Part shown: piece after piece, positions 6,748-13,508 of the stretch
Layout: every line of letters begins with the position of its first letter
How positions within the stretch are numbered: position 1 is the first letter of the stretch
Assembly: GCA_017961385.1 (NCBI GenBank)
Contig: JAGCXJ010000201.1
Coordinates: 1-14,743 of the forward strand
From: Lachnospiraceae bacterium
GTDB lineage: Bacteria; Bacillota; Clostridia; Lachnospirales; Lachnospiraceae
DNA length: 14,743 nucleotides
Reading direction: 5' to 3'
The notes under the pieces: generated by a model
Told to the model about the DNA's origin: nothing
Databases searched by the model: none
What the model saw: the letters and a program-made list of their open reading frames with translations, nothing else
Made by a program: the position numbers and the translations under genes

Positions 6748-7274
6748 CTTTTATCCTTAAGCAGATCTGATATCACTTTCTCATAATCATCTTCTATGAG
6801 TGTGATCATCTCTCCGGATTTTTTAAATCCTTCAATATATGCCCTGTTTGTTTCTTTCATCATATCGATTCTCAAGTATGAATCATCGATCCTTGATTCT
6901 ATATCCGATGCATGATTCCTTATATCATCAAAATGAGCATCTATATATGCATCACTTAATGCAAGACAGATAAATCGTATCGATAAAATATACTCATCAT
7001 CAAAGTCTTTTCTCCAGTCAAAGGGGATATAGCATCCCTCAACTATAAGATTCTGATCGTTCTCGATAGCAGTCTTTATCATCTCACAAACTATCGGCCA
7101 CAGATAAACCGTAAGCTCATCATCATCCTCGGGAGTAAGCTCTGTATTGCCGCTCCTTATAAGCCCCATCTTGATATGATCTATGCAGATATATGGATAT
7201 TTGTATTTTTCAAGCATGCGCTGCGCCAAAAGCGTCTTTCCGCTGTGCGATGCTCCTGTTATTAGTATTATCAT
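6744..7274 (-). CDS. P-loop kinase-like ATPase (small-molecule kinase or AAA-type), substrate unknown
   Basis: A 176-residue nucleotide-binding protein. The first strand MIILITG leads into Walker A GASHSGKT (7-14). D32 in ICIDHIKMGLIRS sits where adenylate-kinase-like and zeta-toxin-like kinases have the acceptor-site Asp, and NLIVEGCYIPF (75-85) is the likely second strand with the conserved Glu. The rest is alpha-helical and acidic. The fold fits the adenylate kinase/2-phosphoglycerate kinase/zeta-like group of P-loop kinases. No antitoxin lies next to it, so a toxin role has no support. Its start has a weak GGAAG site 15 bases past the preceding GNAT gene. It overlaps the following GNAT by four bases, suggesting the two work on related substrates. 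Confidence 0.75.
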   Translation of the reverse strand: MIILITGASHSGKTLLAQRMLEKYKYPYICIDHIKMGLIRSGNTELTPEDDDELTVYLWPIVCEMIKTAIENDQNLIVEGCYIPFDWRKDFDDEYILSIRFICLALSDAYIDAHFDDIRNHASDIESRIDDSYLRIDMMKETNRAYIEGFKKSGEMITLIEDDYEKVISDLLKDKR

Positions 7275-7289
7275 GGCTTTCTTCCAAAA

Positions 7290-7820
7290 TCATTTATTTT
7301 CCTGATCAGTGATTCCTTCTTTTATATCATCAGTATCTGAATATAGTTCCTTTATATATCTTACATCACAGTTAAAATGCTCAGTCCTTATCAATGCTTC
7401 ATTGATCCTTACAAAGCCGTATTTTTCATAAAACTTCTGCGCTGCGACCATATTTGAAAGAGTTTCCAGATAACAGCGTTCATAGTATCTTTTGGCATAG
7501 TCCAAGGCAGTTTTGATCAGCTGATGCGATACTCCCGTACCTCTTGCATTTTTTATGCAGTACATTTTCTGAAGCTCACAGACTTTTTCCAGTCCGTCCA
7601 GTTTTCCTATCCCTACTCCCGCGATGACTACATCGTTTTCATCTGTCGCAACCCAGTATCTGTTTCCTTCACTGTTATATATCTGAGAAAACCTTCCAAG
7701 ATCAGGATCCGCCCAGGCAGTTCCTTCATGATCTCCTCCGAATTCTATGAGACAGTCCCGTATGATTTTTTCAACGGCTTTATCATCTCTTTTTTCAATT
7801 TCTCTTATAGTATAATTCAT
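7290..7820 (-). CDS. GNAT-family N-acetyltransferase
   Basis: A 176-residue single-domain acetyltransferase. Motif A is complete: CELQKMYCIKNARGTGVSHQ (81-100) includes the acetyl-CoA loop R93-G94-T95-G96. Motif B follows as LETLSNMVAAQKFYEKYGF (118-136), ending in the common FYEKYGF signature. The N-terminal GDHEGTAWADPDLGRFSQIY stretch resembles a recurring Firmicutes GNAT subgroup with no known substrate. A charged tail follows residue 160. An AAGGGA site lies ten bases before the ATG. The 69-base gap upstream is the largest in the cluster; I found no clear promoter or terminator in it. Confidence 0.9.
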   Translation of the reverse strand: MNYTIREIEKRDDKAVEKIIRDCLIEFGGDHEGTAWADPDLGRFSQIYNSEGNRYWVATDENDVVIAGVGIGKLDGLEKVCELQKMYCIKNARGTGVSHQLIKTALDYAKRYYERCYLETLSNMVAAQKFYEKYGFVRINEALIRTEHFNCDVRYIKELYSDTDDIKEGITDQENK

Positions 7821-7889
7821 CGGCAGATTCCCTTATTGATCCATCTGAAGTTCAAGTTTCATAAAGATTTGTCATGATAATCTATCCAT

Positions 7890-8582
7890 TTAACTCATAG
7901 CCTGATCTATCAGTTCTCTTATGTGGATCTTTACACTGTCCAGGCAGGGAACCGGACAGTTGCTGTCGTTTAATATCAGCGGAAGCTCGGTACAGCCCAA
8001 AACAAGAGCCTCGATACCATACCTGTCCTGCATCTTTCCTATGATCTTTTGAAATTCTGTAAGCGTAGACTCTTTTACTATTCCTGCCTCCAGCTCTTCA
8101 AATATCCTTTTTGCTATCAGTTCTCTGTCTTCTTTATCGGGAATGAATACTTCAATATCTGCATCACATAAATCCTTCTTCATGTAGTCCTGTTCCATCG
8201 TAAAGATGGTCCCGAAAAGTCCTACCTTCTTATATCCTCTTGCCGCAGCTTCCTTGCTGACAGCCTTAGGGATGCTTATTAAGGATGTATCTGTTTTCCT
8301 AACCAGCTCATCATAAACGATATGCATGGTCGCAGCCGTAAGGGAGATAACCTCTGCTCCTCCCGATTTTAGACAGTTTATCTTTTCACAAAGGTAATCA
8401 GCTAAAAGATCATACTGCTTATTTGTAACATAATCCCAGGCTCTTCTGAAATCCACACTCTCTATAGCTATGTCGGGCATGTGTTTGCCGTCAGTGGCTT
8501 CATCTATTCTTGTATTGAGCTCCTTGTAATACATCAGTGTGGATTCAGGTCCTGTACCGCCTATCAGTCCTATCTTTTTCAT
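7890..8582 (-). CDS. Aspartate/glutamate racemase-family protein (Thr/Cys active site)
   Basis: A 230-residue member of the Asp/Glu racemase superfamily, PLP-independent cytosolic enzymes that invert amino-acid stereochemistry with two opposed thiols. MKKIGLIGGTGPEST (1-15), ESVDFR (41-46), GLFGTIFTMEQDYM (121-134) and VLGCTELPLIL (194-204) are strong family marks. C197 is the second catalytic Cys. The first, normally in a C-T-N-T-M-H or similar motif, is Thr here: LTAATMH (81-87), giving T82 and Ala for the conserved Asn. I recall a characterised E. coli L-Asp/Glu-specific racemase with a Thr/Cys pair, so it may still be active with altered stereopreference. The ATG at 8582 has AAGGGG ahead of it; a reading from 8618 would overlap the hydrolase. 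Confidence 0.88.
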   Translation of the reverse strand: MKKIGLIGGTGPESTLMYYKELNTRIDEATDGKHMPDIAIESVDFRRAWDYVTNKQYDLLADYLCEKINCLKSGGAEVISLTAATMHIVYDELVRKTDTSLISIPKAVSKEAAARGYKKVGLFGTIFTMEQDYMKKDLCDADIEVFIPDKEDRELIAKRIFEELEAGIVKESTLTEFQKIIGKMQDRYGIEALVLGCTELPLILNDSNCPVPCLDSVKIHIRELIDQAMS

Positions 8583-8601
8583 AATGCTTCCCCTTTGATC
8601 A

Positions 8602-9483
8602 TCATCTGTCTTTCTCAAAGAATTCTATTGTCTGTGCGCAAATATCATCCATCGTTTCCTGACTAGGAAGATGTTTGCTGTCAATCTCAACAAGTGTTAT
8701 GTGGCTTTTGAATATCTCTTTTGATCTGCTAAATACTCTGTCTGCCGGAAAGAAAATATCATTGCCTGATGCGACTATGAAAAGAGGTGCATCAAGCCCT
8801 GCAAGTTCTTCCCTGTGATACTCCTTTGGAGCCTTCAGTTCCATCTTGTAAGAGCTCATCATAAGATCAAAGAATTCTCTCCATATATCATCGCTCTCTC
8901 CGCCAAGAGTTTCTATCACTGCATCAAGTGTATCCTTTGACGGCTTAAAAAAATACTTCACAAACGGTACTATCATCTTTGAGATCATTGGAAGGTAAGG
9001 ACCGTGAGCTATTCCTGATGGAACCAGTAGCAGAGATCTGTCCACCATCTTAGGATATTGCTTTGCAAACGACAGCATCATCGAAGCGCTGTATGAAGAG
9101 ACCGCAAATGATATCTTCTCAACATCGAAGTGTTCCAGAACCTCTTTGATCCATAACCCGTATTCATCCTTTTTACTGCTTATGTTTCTGTATGGTTCGC
9201 TTTTTCCGGGCATGCCGATCACATCCGGTGCTATGATACAGTACCTTGAAAGAAGAGGAAGAAACAGCTTAAGATTAAGAGTCGTGATACCGTTACCTCC
9301 ATGTATTGAACATATCTTTGGCTTGTTCTCGTCTCCTATCATAAGACAGTGAGTCTTTCCAAACGATGTATCAAAATAGCTTTCGCTGTAGCTTACATTT
9401 AGTGATGCAAGAGTCCTGTCATAGAAATCATGCATCTTTTTCATTGCATCTTCGCTTTTATATACAAACTTTACCGTTTTCAT
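8602..9483 (-). CDS. Alpha/beta-fold hydrolase
   Basis: A 293-residue alpha/beta hydrolase, probably an esterase, lipase-like or amide hydrolase acting in the cytosol; no signal peptide is seen. The oxyanion HGG motif is at 61-63, IIAPDVIGMPGKSEP (83-97) is the strand-4 region, and the nucleophile elbow is S130-Y-S132-A-S134. The predicted triad is S132, D242 (in SGNDIFFP) and H271 (in DSKHLPSQE). The usual G-x-S-x-G has Ser in place of both Gly, which is unusual but keeps small side chains. It starts six bases after the lipoprotein stop with little Shine-Dalgarno (GGAT), so it is likely coupled to that gene. The racemase follows after 19 bases. The substrate is unknown. Confidence 0.87.
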   Translation of the reverse strand: MKTVKFVYKSEDAMKKMHDFYDRTLASLNVSYSESYFDTSFGKTHCLMIGDENKPKICSIHGGNGITTLNLKLFLPLLSRYCIIAPDVIGMPGKSEPYRNISSKKDEYGLWIKEVLEHFDVEKISFAVSSYSASMMLSFAKQYPKMVDRSLLLVPSGIAHGPYLPMISKMIVPFVKYFFKPSKDTLDAVIETLGGESDDIWREFFDLMMSSYKMELKAPKEYHREELAGLDAPLFIVASGNDIFFPADRVFSRSKEIFKSHITLVEIDSKHLPSQETMDDICAQTIEFFEKDR

Positions 9484-9489
9484 ATCACA

Positions 9490-9933
9490 TTAATCCAAGT
9501 AGTCCCTTACATTCAGTTCTTCATCGGTTTTTTCTTCCTCGGATGTTATACCGGGGACAAATTCAGTAACATACGCATCTCCTGAAACAGGATCGATATA
9601 GTATCTTATCTGTGCTCCCGTATATGATCTGAAAAGAACAACTATCTCATTTTCATCACTGGATACTACTTCCCAGTAGACAGGATATTCACCTTCTTTT
9701 TCTATATTTTCAAGATCCGGATTTATCATATGACAGTAATTCTTTATGGCAGTTATTGCCTGATCGTCACTGACAGGCTCATTTTCGGTATCTGCTGTAG
9801 GTGTTTCATCGATTTTTTCTATCAAAACCGCAGGTTTTTCTTTTGTCTCTGTCTTTGTTTCTTCATCATTTTTTCCTGTACATGCTGCTAATACTGTGCA
9901 CAGCATAAGTAAAATACAAATCTTCTTTTTCAT
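9490..9933 (-). CDS. Small secreted lipoprotein, function unknown
   Basis: A 147-residue protein with a type II signal peptide: MKKK, a hydrophobic run, and lipobox LAAC with the lipidated Cys at residue 18. A Glu/Lys/Thr-rich linker (about 20-58) spaces a compact domain (about 58-125) from the membrane. This domain has an AITAIKNYCHM helix, then WEVVSSDENEIVVLFRSYTG and IRYYIDPVSGDAYVTEF strands, a pattern like PepSY-type or other small extracytoplasmic beta-rich domains; I make no firm assignment. The protein should sit on the outer face of the cell membrane. It starts 11 bases after the upstream GNAT stop, with AAAGGG as its binding site. Confidence 0.82.
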   Translation of the reverse strand: MKKKICILLMLCTVLAACTGKNDEETKTETKEKPAVLIEKIDETPTADTENEPVSDDQAITAIKNYCHMINPDLENIEKEGEYPVYWEVVSSDENEIVVLFRSYTGAQIRYYIDPVSGDAYVTEFVPGITSEEEKTDEELNVRDYLD

Positions 9934-9944
9934 TTCTTACCCTT

Positions 9945-10736
9945 TCAGATTCCTATCGTGCAGAGTTTCCCTCTGAGCACATATCCTATCTTCTCATAGC
10001 ATGCATTCGATGCGATATAATCCGCATCCGTGTACAGCATTGGCATATATCCCTCATTCTTTGCTATCATTGTTACCTGATATACCAGGTTTTCGGCATA
10101 ATGCTTTCTGCGATATTCTTCTCTTGTGTATACGAGATTTATCGATGCCATATCACCATCTGGTGCATACTTGCAACTGGCCACGTTGTTTCCGCTCTCA
10201 TCCTTCCAGAAGAACATTCTTCCTGTATCGATGAAAGCTTTAGCATCTTTTCTGTAGCCTTCCGTGTCCTTTTGATCTATCCCTATCTCTTTATGAAATA
10301 CTTCAAGGAACCGGACCAGTTCTTCAACATCCTTTTTATCACATTTATATAATTTCCCGTCGCATTTATCAGACGGCGCTATCGGATCAGGATTGTCATA
10401 TGCATACATGTTGATCAGTATCTTCAGACTTATCCCGTCTTTTTTTGCTCTTTTTATAAAGTACTGAGCCAGATCGTATTTGAGATTGAACTTATGCTTT
10501 CCGTCAAGCAGACCGTTATCATAAGCCTTAAGGTAGGCATCTTCCATCTCTGTTTCGCTTGCGTTATCCCTTGTCCATATCCATACCGGAAACGGCTCAC
10601 TGCTATAGCATATGATGATCTTCTCATGATCCGTTATAAAAAGCTCGCAATCACTTCCCATAATGCGTCTCAGTACAAAAAACGTATATCTATCATTATC
10701 TAACAGTTTAAGATCTCTTTCATCTGCAAAATTCAT
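9945..10736 (-). CDS. Two-part GNAT-family acetyltransferase-like protein
   Basis: A 263-residue protein. The N-terminal half (about 1-120) is unassigned and contains strand-rich segments such as ELFITDHEKIIICYS. The C-terminal half (about 125-263) is a GNAT domain: VASCKYAP (185-192), ASINLVYTREEYRRKHYAENLVYQ split as 197-208 and 209-220, then LYTDADYIASNACYEKIGY (234-252), a typical GNAT end. The acetyl-CoA loop is RRKHYA, with His for the first Gly, as in the GNAT at 6277-6747. GGAG lies six bases before the ATG. Its start overlaps the YdcF-like gene by 17 bases. The substrate is unknown. Confidence 0.85.
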   Translation of the reverse strand: MNFADERDLKLLDNDRYTFFVLRRIMGSDCELFITDHEKIIICYSSEPFPVWIWTRDNASETEMEDAYLKAYDNGLLDGKHKFNLKYDLAQYFIKRAKKDGISLKILINMYAYDNPDPIAPSDKCDGKLYKCDKKDVEELVRFLEVFHKEIGIDQKDTEGYRKDAKAFIDTGRMFFWKDESGNNVASCKYAPDGDMASINLVYTREEYRRKHYAENLVYQVTMIAKNEGYMPMLYTDADYIASNACYEKIGYVLRGKLCTIGI

Positions 10737-11478
10737 AAATCACTCCAAACCATTCCCTGACAAGATAAGTCGGATAAAACCACCAGTGAGTATGTGCCGG
10801 GATCGCATATGTCACAAGTCCGAGTTTCTTTGCTATCATCGATGCCCTGCATATGTGAAATTCATTTGTAACGATCGCGACAGTATCATTCAGCCCGTTT
10901 GCCTTGATGATTTCATAAGAATAATCAAGATTCTCTATGGTGGATGTCGAGCGATCCTCCATATACAGTCTCTCGGGTGCTATCCCGTTAGCTGTCAGAT
11001 AATTGTACATGCATAATGATTCGCTTATATCTTCATCCGATCCCTGACCTCCCGACAGGACCGCTACACTGTTCTCATGCTCATTCATGTATTTAAGCGC
11101 TGCCTGCAGTCTCTCTGAAAGCATCAGGCTTGGCTGTGTTTTCCTGACATGGCATCCGAGTACAAGAAGCGTCGCATCCTGTTTGGGTTTATTAGCAGCT
11201 GCTTTGTGTATACTGATATCTATGATCATAAAAAGTATAAGTGCAGCTATCGCTAAGATCGTTATGCAATTGATCATTATCCTGCCTGTTTTTCCCGCTC
11301 TGAGCCTTCGGATCAGGTCATGCATTTTATCCATAAAGATGCTGTAAAGCATGAGCATAATGCCAAAGAGTATCCCTACTGCATTTCCCAGGTTGAGAAT
11401 GAGACTTAAAAGCGGTATGCAAAACCATAATGTCAGGATCAGACCTGTGATAAAACATGCTCTCTTAAATATCTTCAT
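10720..11478 (-). CDS. YdcF/SanA-like membrane protein (DUF218)
   Basis: A 252-residue protein with three N-terminal membrane segments (about 8-26, 32-50 and 67-88) and a DUF218 domain (about 101-240). Family marks are LLVLGCHV (104-111), LMLSERLQAALKYM (118-131), AVLSGGQGSDEDISES (139-154), ERLYMEDRSTSTIENL split over 169-184, and AIVTNEFHICRASMIA (201-216). DUF218 proteins of the SanA/ElyC/YdcF group are linked to envelope integrity, vancomycin sensitivity or S-adenosylmethionine binding, but their reaction is not settled. The loop arrangement would place the domain on one face of the membrane; I cannot fix which. It starts one base after the dtd stop and overlaps the next gene by 17 bases. 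Confidence 0.9.
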   Translation of the reverse strand: MKIFKRACFITGLILTLWFCIPLLSLILNLGNAVGILFGIMLMLYSIFMDKMHDLIRRLRAGKTGRIMINCITILAIAALILFMIIDISIHKAAANKPKQDATLLVLGCHVRKTQPSLMLSERLQAALKYMNEHENSVAVLSGGQGSDEDISESLCMYNYLTANGIAPERLYMEDRSTSTIENLDYSYEIIKANGLNDTVAIVTNEFHICRASMIAKKLGLVTYAIPAHTHWWFYPTYLVREWFGVIYEFCR

Positions 11479-11479
11479 A

Positions 11480-11914
11480 CTATTTTTCTATTATGATGGT
11501 CACAGGTCCGTCGTTGACGGATGAAACCTTCATATCCGCGCCGAATTCGCCTGTCTGTACATCAAACCCGCGCTTTTGGCATTCCTCTATCACAAGCTCA
11601 TAAAGCGGTATTGCTTTGTCGGGTCTTGCTGCATCAGTGAATCCCGGACGTCTTGATGATACATCCGCATACAGTGTAAACTGGCTCACTATCAAAAGCT
11701 GCGCATCGGCATCCTTGGGACTTACGTTCATCTTTTTGTTCTCATCCTCGAATACTCTCAGTCCGCAGATCCTGTCAGCCATCCACAGAGCTTTTTCTTC
11801 AGTATCATCCACATGTATTCCAAGAAGGATCAGAAATCCCTTTTTGATCTCTCCCCTTATCTGTCCGTCTATTAAAACCGAAGCCTCACTGACTCTTGTA
11901 ACAACTGCTCTCAT
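11480..11914 (-). CDS. dtd: D-aminoacyl-tRNA deacylase (DTD)
   Basis: DTD is a cytosolic dimer that removes D-amino acids (D-Tyr, D-Asp and others) and misattached glycine from tRNA. The 144-residue length is standard. The N-terminus MRAVVTRVSEASVLIDGQ, LLIVSQFTLYADV (73-85) with the S-Q-x-x-x chirality-proofreading motif at 77-81, SRRPGFTDAARP (87-98) and the NDGPVT motif with the Gly-Pro pair (134-139) identify it clearly. An AAAGAGG site stands six bases before the ATG, and an extended -10 box lies 35 bases upstream. It is the first gene of the ten-gene minus-strand cluster. An amino-acid racemase further along the cluster gives a plausible source of D-amino acids. Confidence 0.96.
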   Translation of the reverse strand: MRAVVTRVSEASVLIDGQIRGEIKKGFLILLGIHVDDTEEKALWMADRICGLRVFEDENKKMNVSPKDADAQLLIVSQFTLYADVSSRRPGFTDAARPDKAIPLYELVIEECQKRGFDVQTGEFGADMKVSSVNDGPVTIIIEK

Positions 11915-11949
11915 GATTACCTCTTTTTGATCGTTTTTCCTACCTGCAT

Positions 11950-11958
11950 ATTATAACA
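11950..11958 (-). promoter_or_regulatory. Candidate extended -10 promoter for dtd and the minus-strand cluster
   Basis: On the minus strand TGTTATAAT is an extended -10 (TG, one base, perfect TATAAT), placing a start about 30 bases before the dtd ATG. No good -35 box is present at standard spacing. It is the only convincing promoter found ahead of the ten-gene cluster. Confidence 0.55.
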
Positions 11959-11999
11959 TCCGAATATGATCTGTTTCTTAACATTTTCATAATAATACA

Positions 12000-12029
12000 T
12001 TGCGAAAATTCTTATATCTTTGATAAGAT
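12000..12029 (+). promoter_or_regulatory. Candidate promoter for the AGCS symporter
   Basis: TTGCGA (12000-12005), an 18-base spacer and TAAGAT (12024-12029), with TG one base before it, form an extended -10 promoter. A palindrome (12014-12031) covers the -10. The start would lie about 20 bases before the ATG. Confidence 0.45.
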
Positions 12030-12031
12030 AT
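12014..12031. repeat. Inverted repeat overlapping the symporter -10 box (possible operator)
   Basis: ATATCTT and AAGATAT are perfect 7-base arms around TGAT. They cover the candidate -10, so a dimeric repressor could act here. The arms are very AT-rich, and T's follow the second arm, so a weak RNA hairpin or chance in AT-rich DNA are alternatives. Confidence 0.4.
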
Positions 12032-12056
12032 TTTTAACATATTTTTGGAGGAGCAT

Positions 12057-13466
12057 ATGATAACTCAGATCTTGGACAAAATTGACAGCGTGATGTATTA
12101 TCCCGTTCTTATCATAGTAATGGCTCTTGCGGGCATATACTTCACTATACTTACAAAAGGAGTGCAGATAAGACTCTTTCCCGAATCGGTAAGACTTCTA
12201 AAGGAGCCTCCCGAGGATAAAAAGAACGTTTCATCCCTTCAGGCGATGCTAGTATCGACCGCCTCACGCGTAGGAACGGGAAATATCATCGGTGTATCCA
12301 CGGCCATATGCCTGGGTGGTCCCGGAGCATGCTTCTGGATGTGGCTGATGTGCATAATAGGAGCCTCATCGGCATTCATCGAAAGCACACTTGCCCAGAT
12401 ATATAAAAGAAAGGATTCAAACGGAGAAAGCTACGGCGGACCAGCTTATTACATAGAATGTGCTCTGCATGCACCGAAAATGGCTACGGTCTTTTGTCTG
12501 TTTCTCATAGCTACCTATGCTGTAGGCTTCAATCTTTTATGTTCATATAATCTGCAGTCTACTTTTGAAGCATATTCATTTTATGACAGTAGTATCACAC
12601 CTCTTGTGATCGGAGTGATATTTGCTGCTCTTACAGGGTATTGTCTTCTTGGCGGCGGCAAGAGGATAGTCAAGCTTACCAGTCTCATCGTTCCCATAAT
12701 GGGTGTAGCATATGTGCTGATATCTTTAATAGTGATCATCTTCAACATAAAGAGTGTTCCGCATATGTTCGCACTCATCTTTGAGGATGCATTCAACTTC
12801 AAGGCAATATTCGGTTCCGTTGCTGGCTCATGTATGGTCTACGGAATAAAGAGAGGGCTTTATTCAAATGAAGCCGGTGTCGGTTCCGCACCAAATGCAT
12901 CAGCTTCGGCAAAGGTCTCTCATCCGGCCAAGCAGGGCCTTGTACAGACTCTGTCCGTATATATAGATACACTGCTGCTTTGTACAGCGACAGCACTCAT
13001 GTGTCTTTCAAGCGGTGTTGAAAGAAGCGAATCGGTATCCGGTGCAGCATATGTACAGAACGCCATATCAACGGTATTCGGCAAGATCGGACCGTCATTC
13101 ATAACCACAGCCATGGTCTTATTTGCATTTACCACTCTGATAGGTAACCTATACTACGTTGACAATGCGCTGATATTCCTAAACCATAAAAAAAGACCTT
13201 CCAAAAACTTTATGCGTATCTTTCATATAATATGTGCGCTTGTCGTTCTTATCGGAGCTATCATTCCGATGAATGCGGCCTGGGCTATGGCAGATATAAC
13301 AATGGGAGGCATGACACTTATAAACCTGCCGTCCTGCATGATCTTGGGCAAGGTTGCCATAGATGCATTAAAGGATTATGAAAAGCAAAAGTCTGAAGGG
13401 AAGAATCCGGTATTTGCCGGAAAGGATATCGGCCTTAACGAAGAAGAACTGGATTACTGGAAATAA
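12057..13466 (+). CDS. Sodium:alanine/glycine symporter (AGCS family)
   Basis: A 469-residue polytopic membrane transporter that takes up alanine or glycine (some members also D-alanine) with Na+. The ATG at 12057 follows GGAGG by five bases; an in-frame TTG at 12045 lies before this site and is rejected. Family marks: PVLIIVMALAGIYFTILTKG as first membrane segment, RVGTGNIIGVSTA (71-83), the signature GGPGACFWMW (87-96), SYGGPAYYIE (125-134) and GLYSNEAGVGSAPNASASA at about 273-291, all typical of AlsT/AgcS proteins. About ten further membrane segments can be followed. It is a single gene, divergent from dtd, and ends in a strong terminator. Whether it favours alanine or glycine cannot be read with confidence. 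Confidence 0.95.
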   Translation: MITQILDKIDSVMYYPVLIIVMALAGIYFTILTKGVQIRLFPESVRLLKEPPEDKKNVSSLQAMLVSTASRVGTGNIIGVSTAICLGGPGACFWMWLMCIIGASSAFIESTLAQIYKRKDSNGESYGGPAYYIECALHAPKMATVFCLFLIATYAVGFNLLCSYNLQSTFEAYSFYDSSITPLVIGVIFAALTGYCLLGGGKRIVKLTSLIVPIMGVAYVLISLIVIIFNIKSVPHMFALIFEDAFNFKAIFGSVAGSCMVYGIKRGLYSNEAGVGSAPNASASAKVSHPAKQGLVQTLSVYIDTLLLCTATALMCLSSGVERSESVSGAAYVQNAISTVFGKIGPSFITTAMVLFAFTTLIGNLYYVDNALIFLNHKKRPSKNFMRIFHIICALVVLIGAIIPMNAAWAMADITMGGMTLINLPSCMILGKVAIDALKDYEKQKSEGKNPVFAGKDIGLNEEELDYWK

Positions 13467-13470
13467 ACAC

Positions 13471-13508
13471 AAGGGTTGAGCTTACTGCTCAACCCTTTCT
13501 TTTTTTAT
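13471..13508 (+). terminator. Intrinsic terminator for the symporter, overlapping the end of the convergent gene
   Basis: A perfect 11-bp stem (AAGGGTTGAGC and GCTCAACCCTT) with loop TTACT is followed by TCTTTTTTT on the plus strand, five bases after the symporter stop. On the minus strand the same hairpin contains the last codons and TAA of the CPBP gene, followed by the poorer U-tract GTGTTTATTT. It may therefore stop transcription from both sides, more strongly for the symporter. Confidence 0.92.

Noticed and set aside
6744..7274. Zeta-toxin or toxin-antitoxin assignment for the P-loop kinase
   Set aside because: No antitoxin-like gene is adjacent, and the Walker A and Asp positions fit many P-loop kinases.
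7821..7889. Internal promoter or terminator in the 69-base gap of the minus-strand cluster
   Set aside because: No -10/-35 pair at sensible spacing and no hairpin with T-run could be found; only short 5-base arms.
12045..12056. TTG start four codons upstream for the AGCS symporter
   Set aside because: It lies before the GGAGGAG site, which correctly spaces to ATG 12057.
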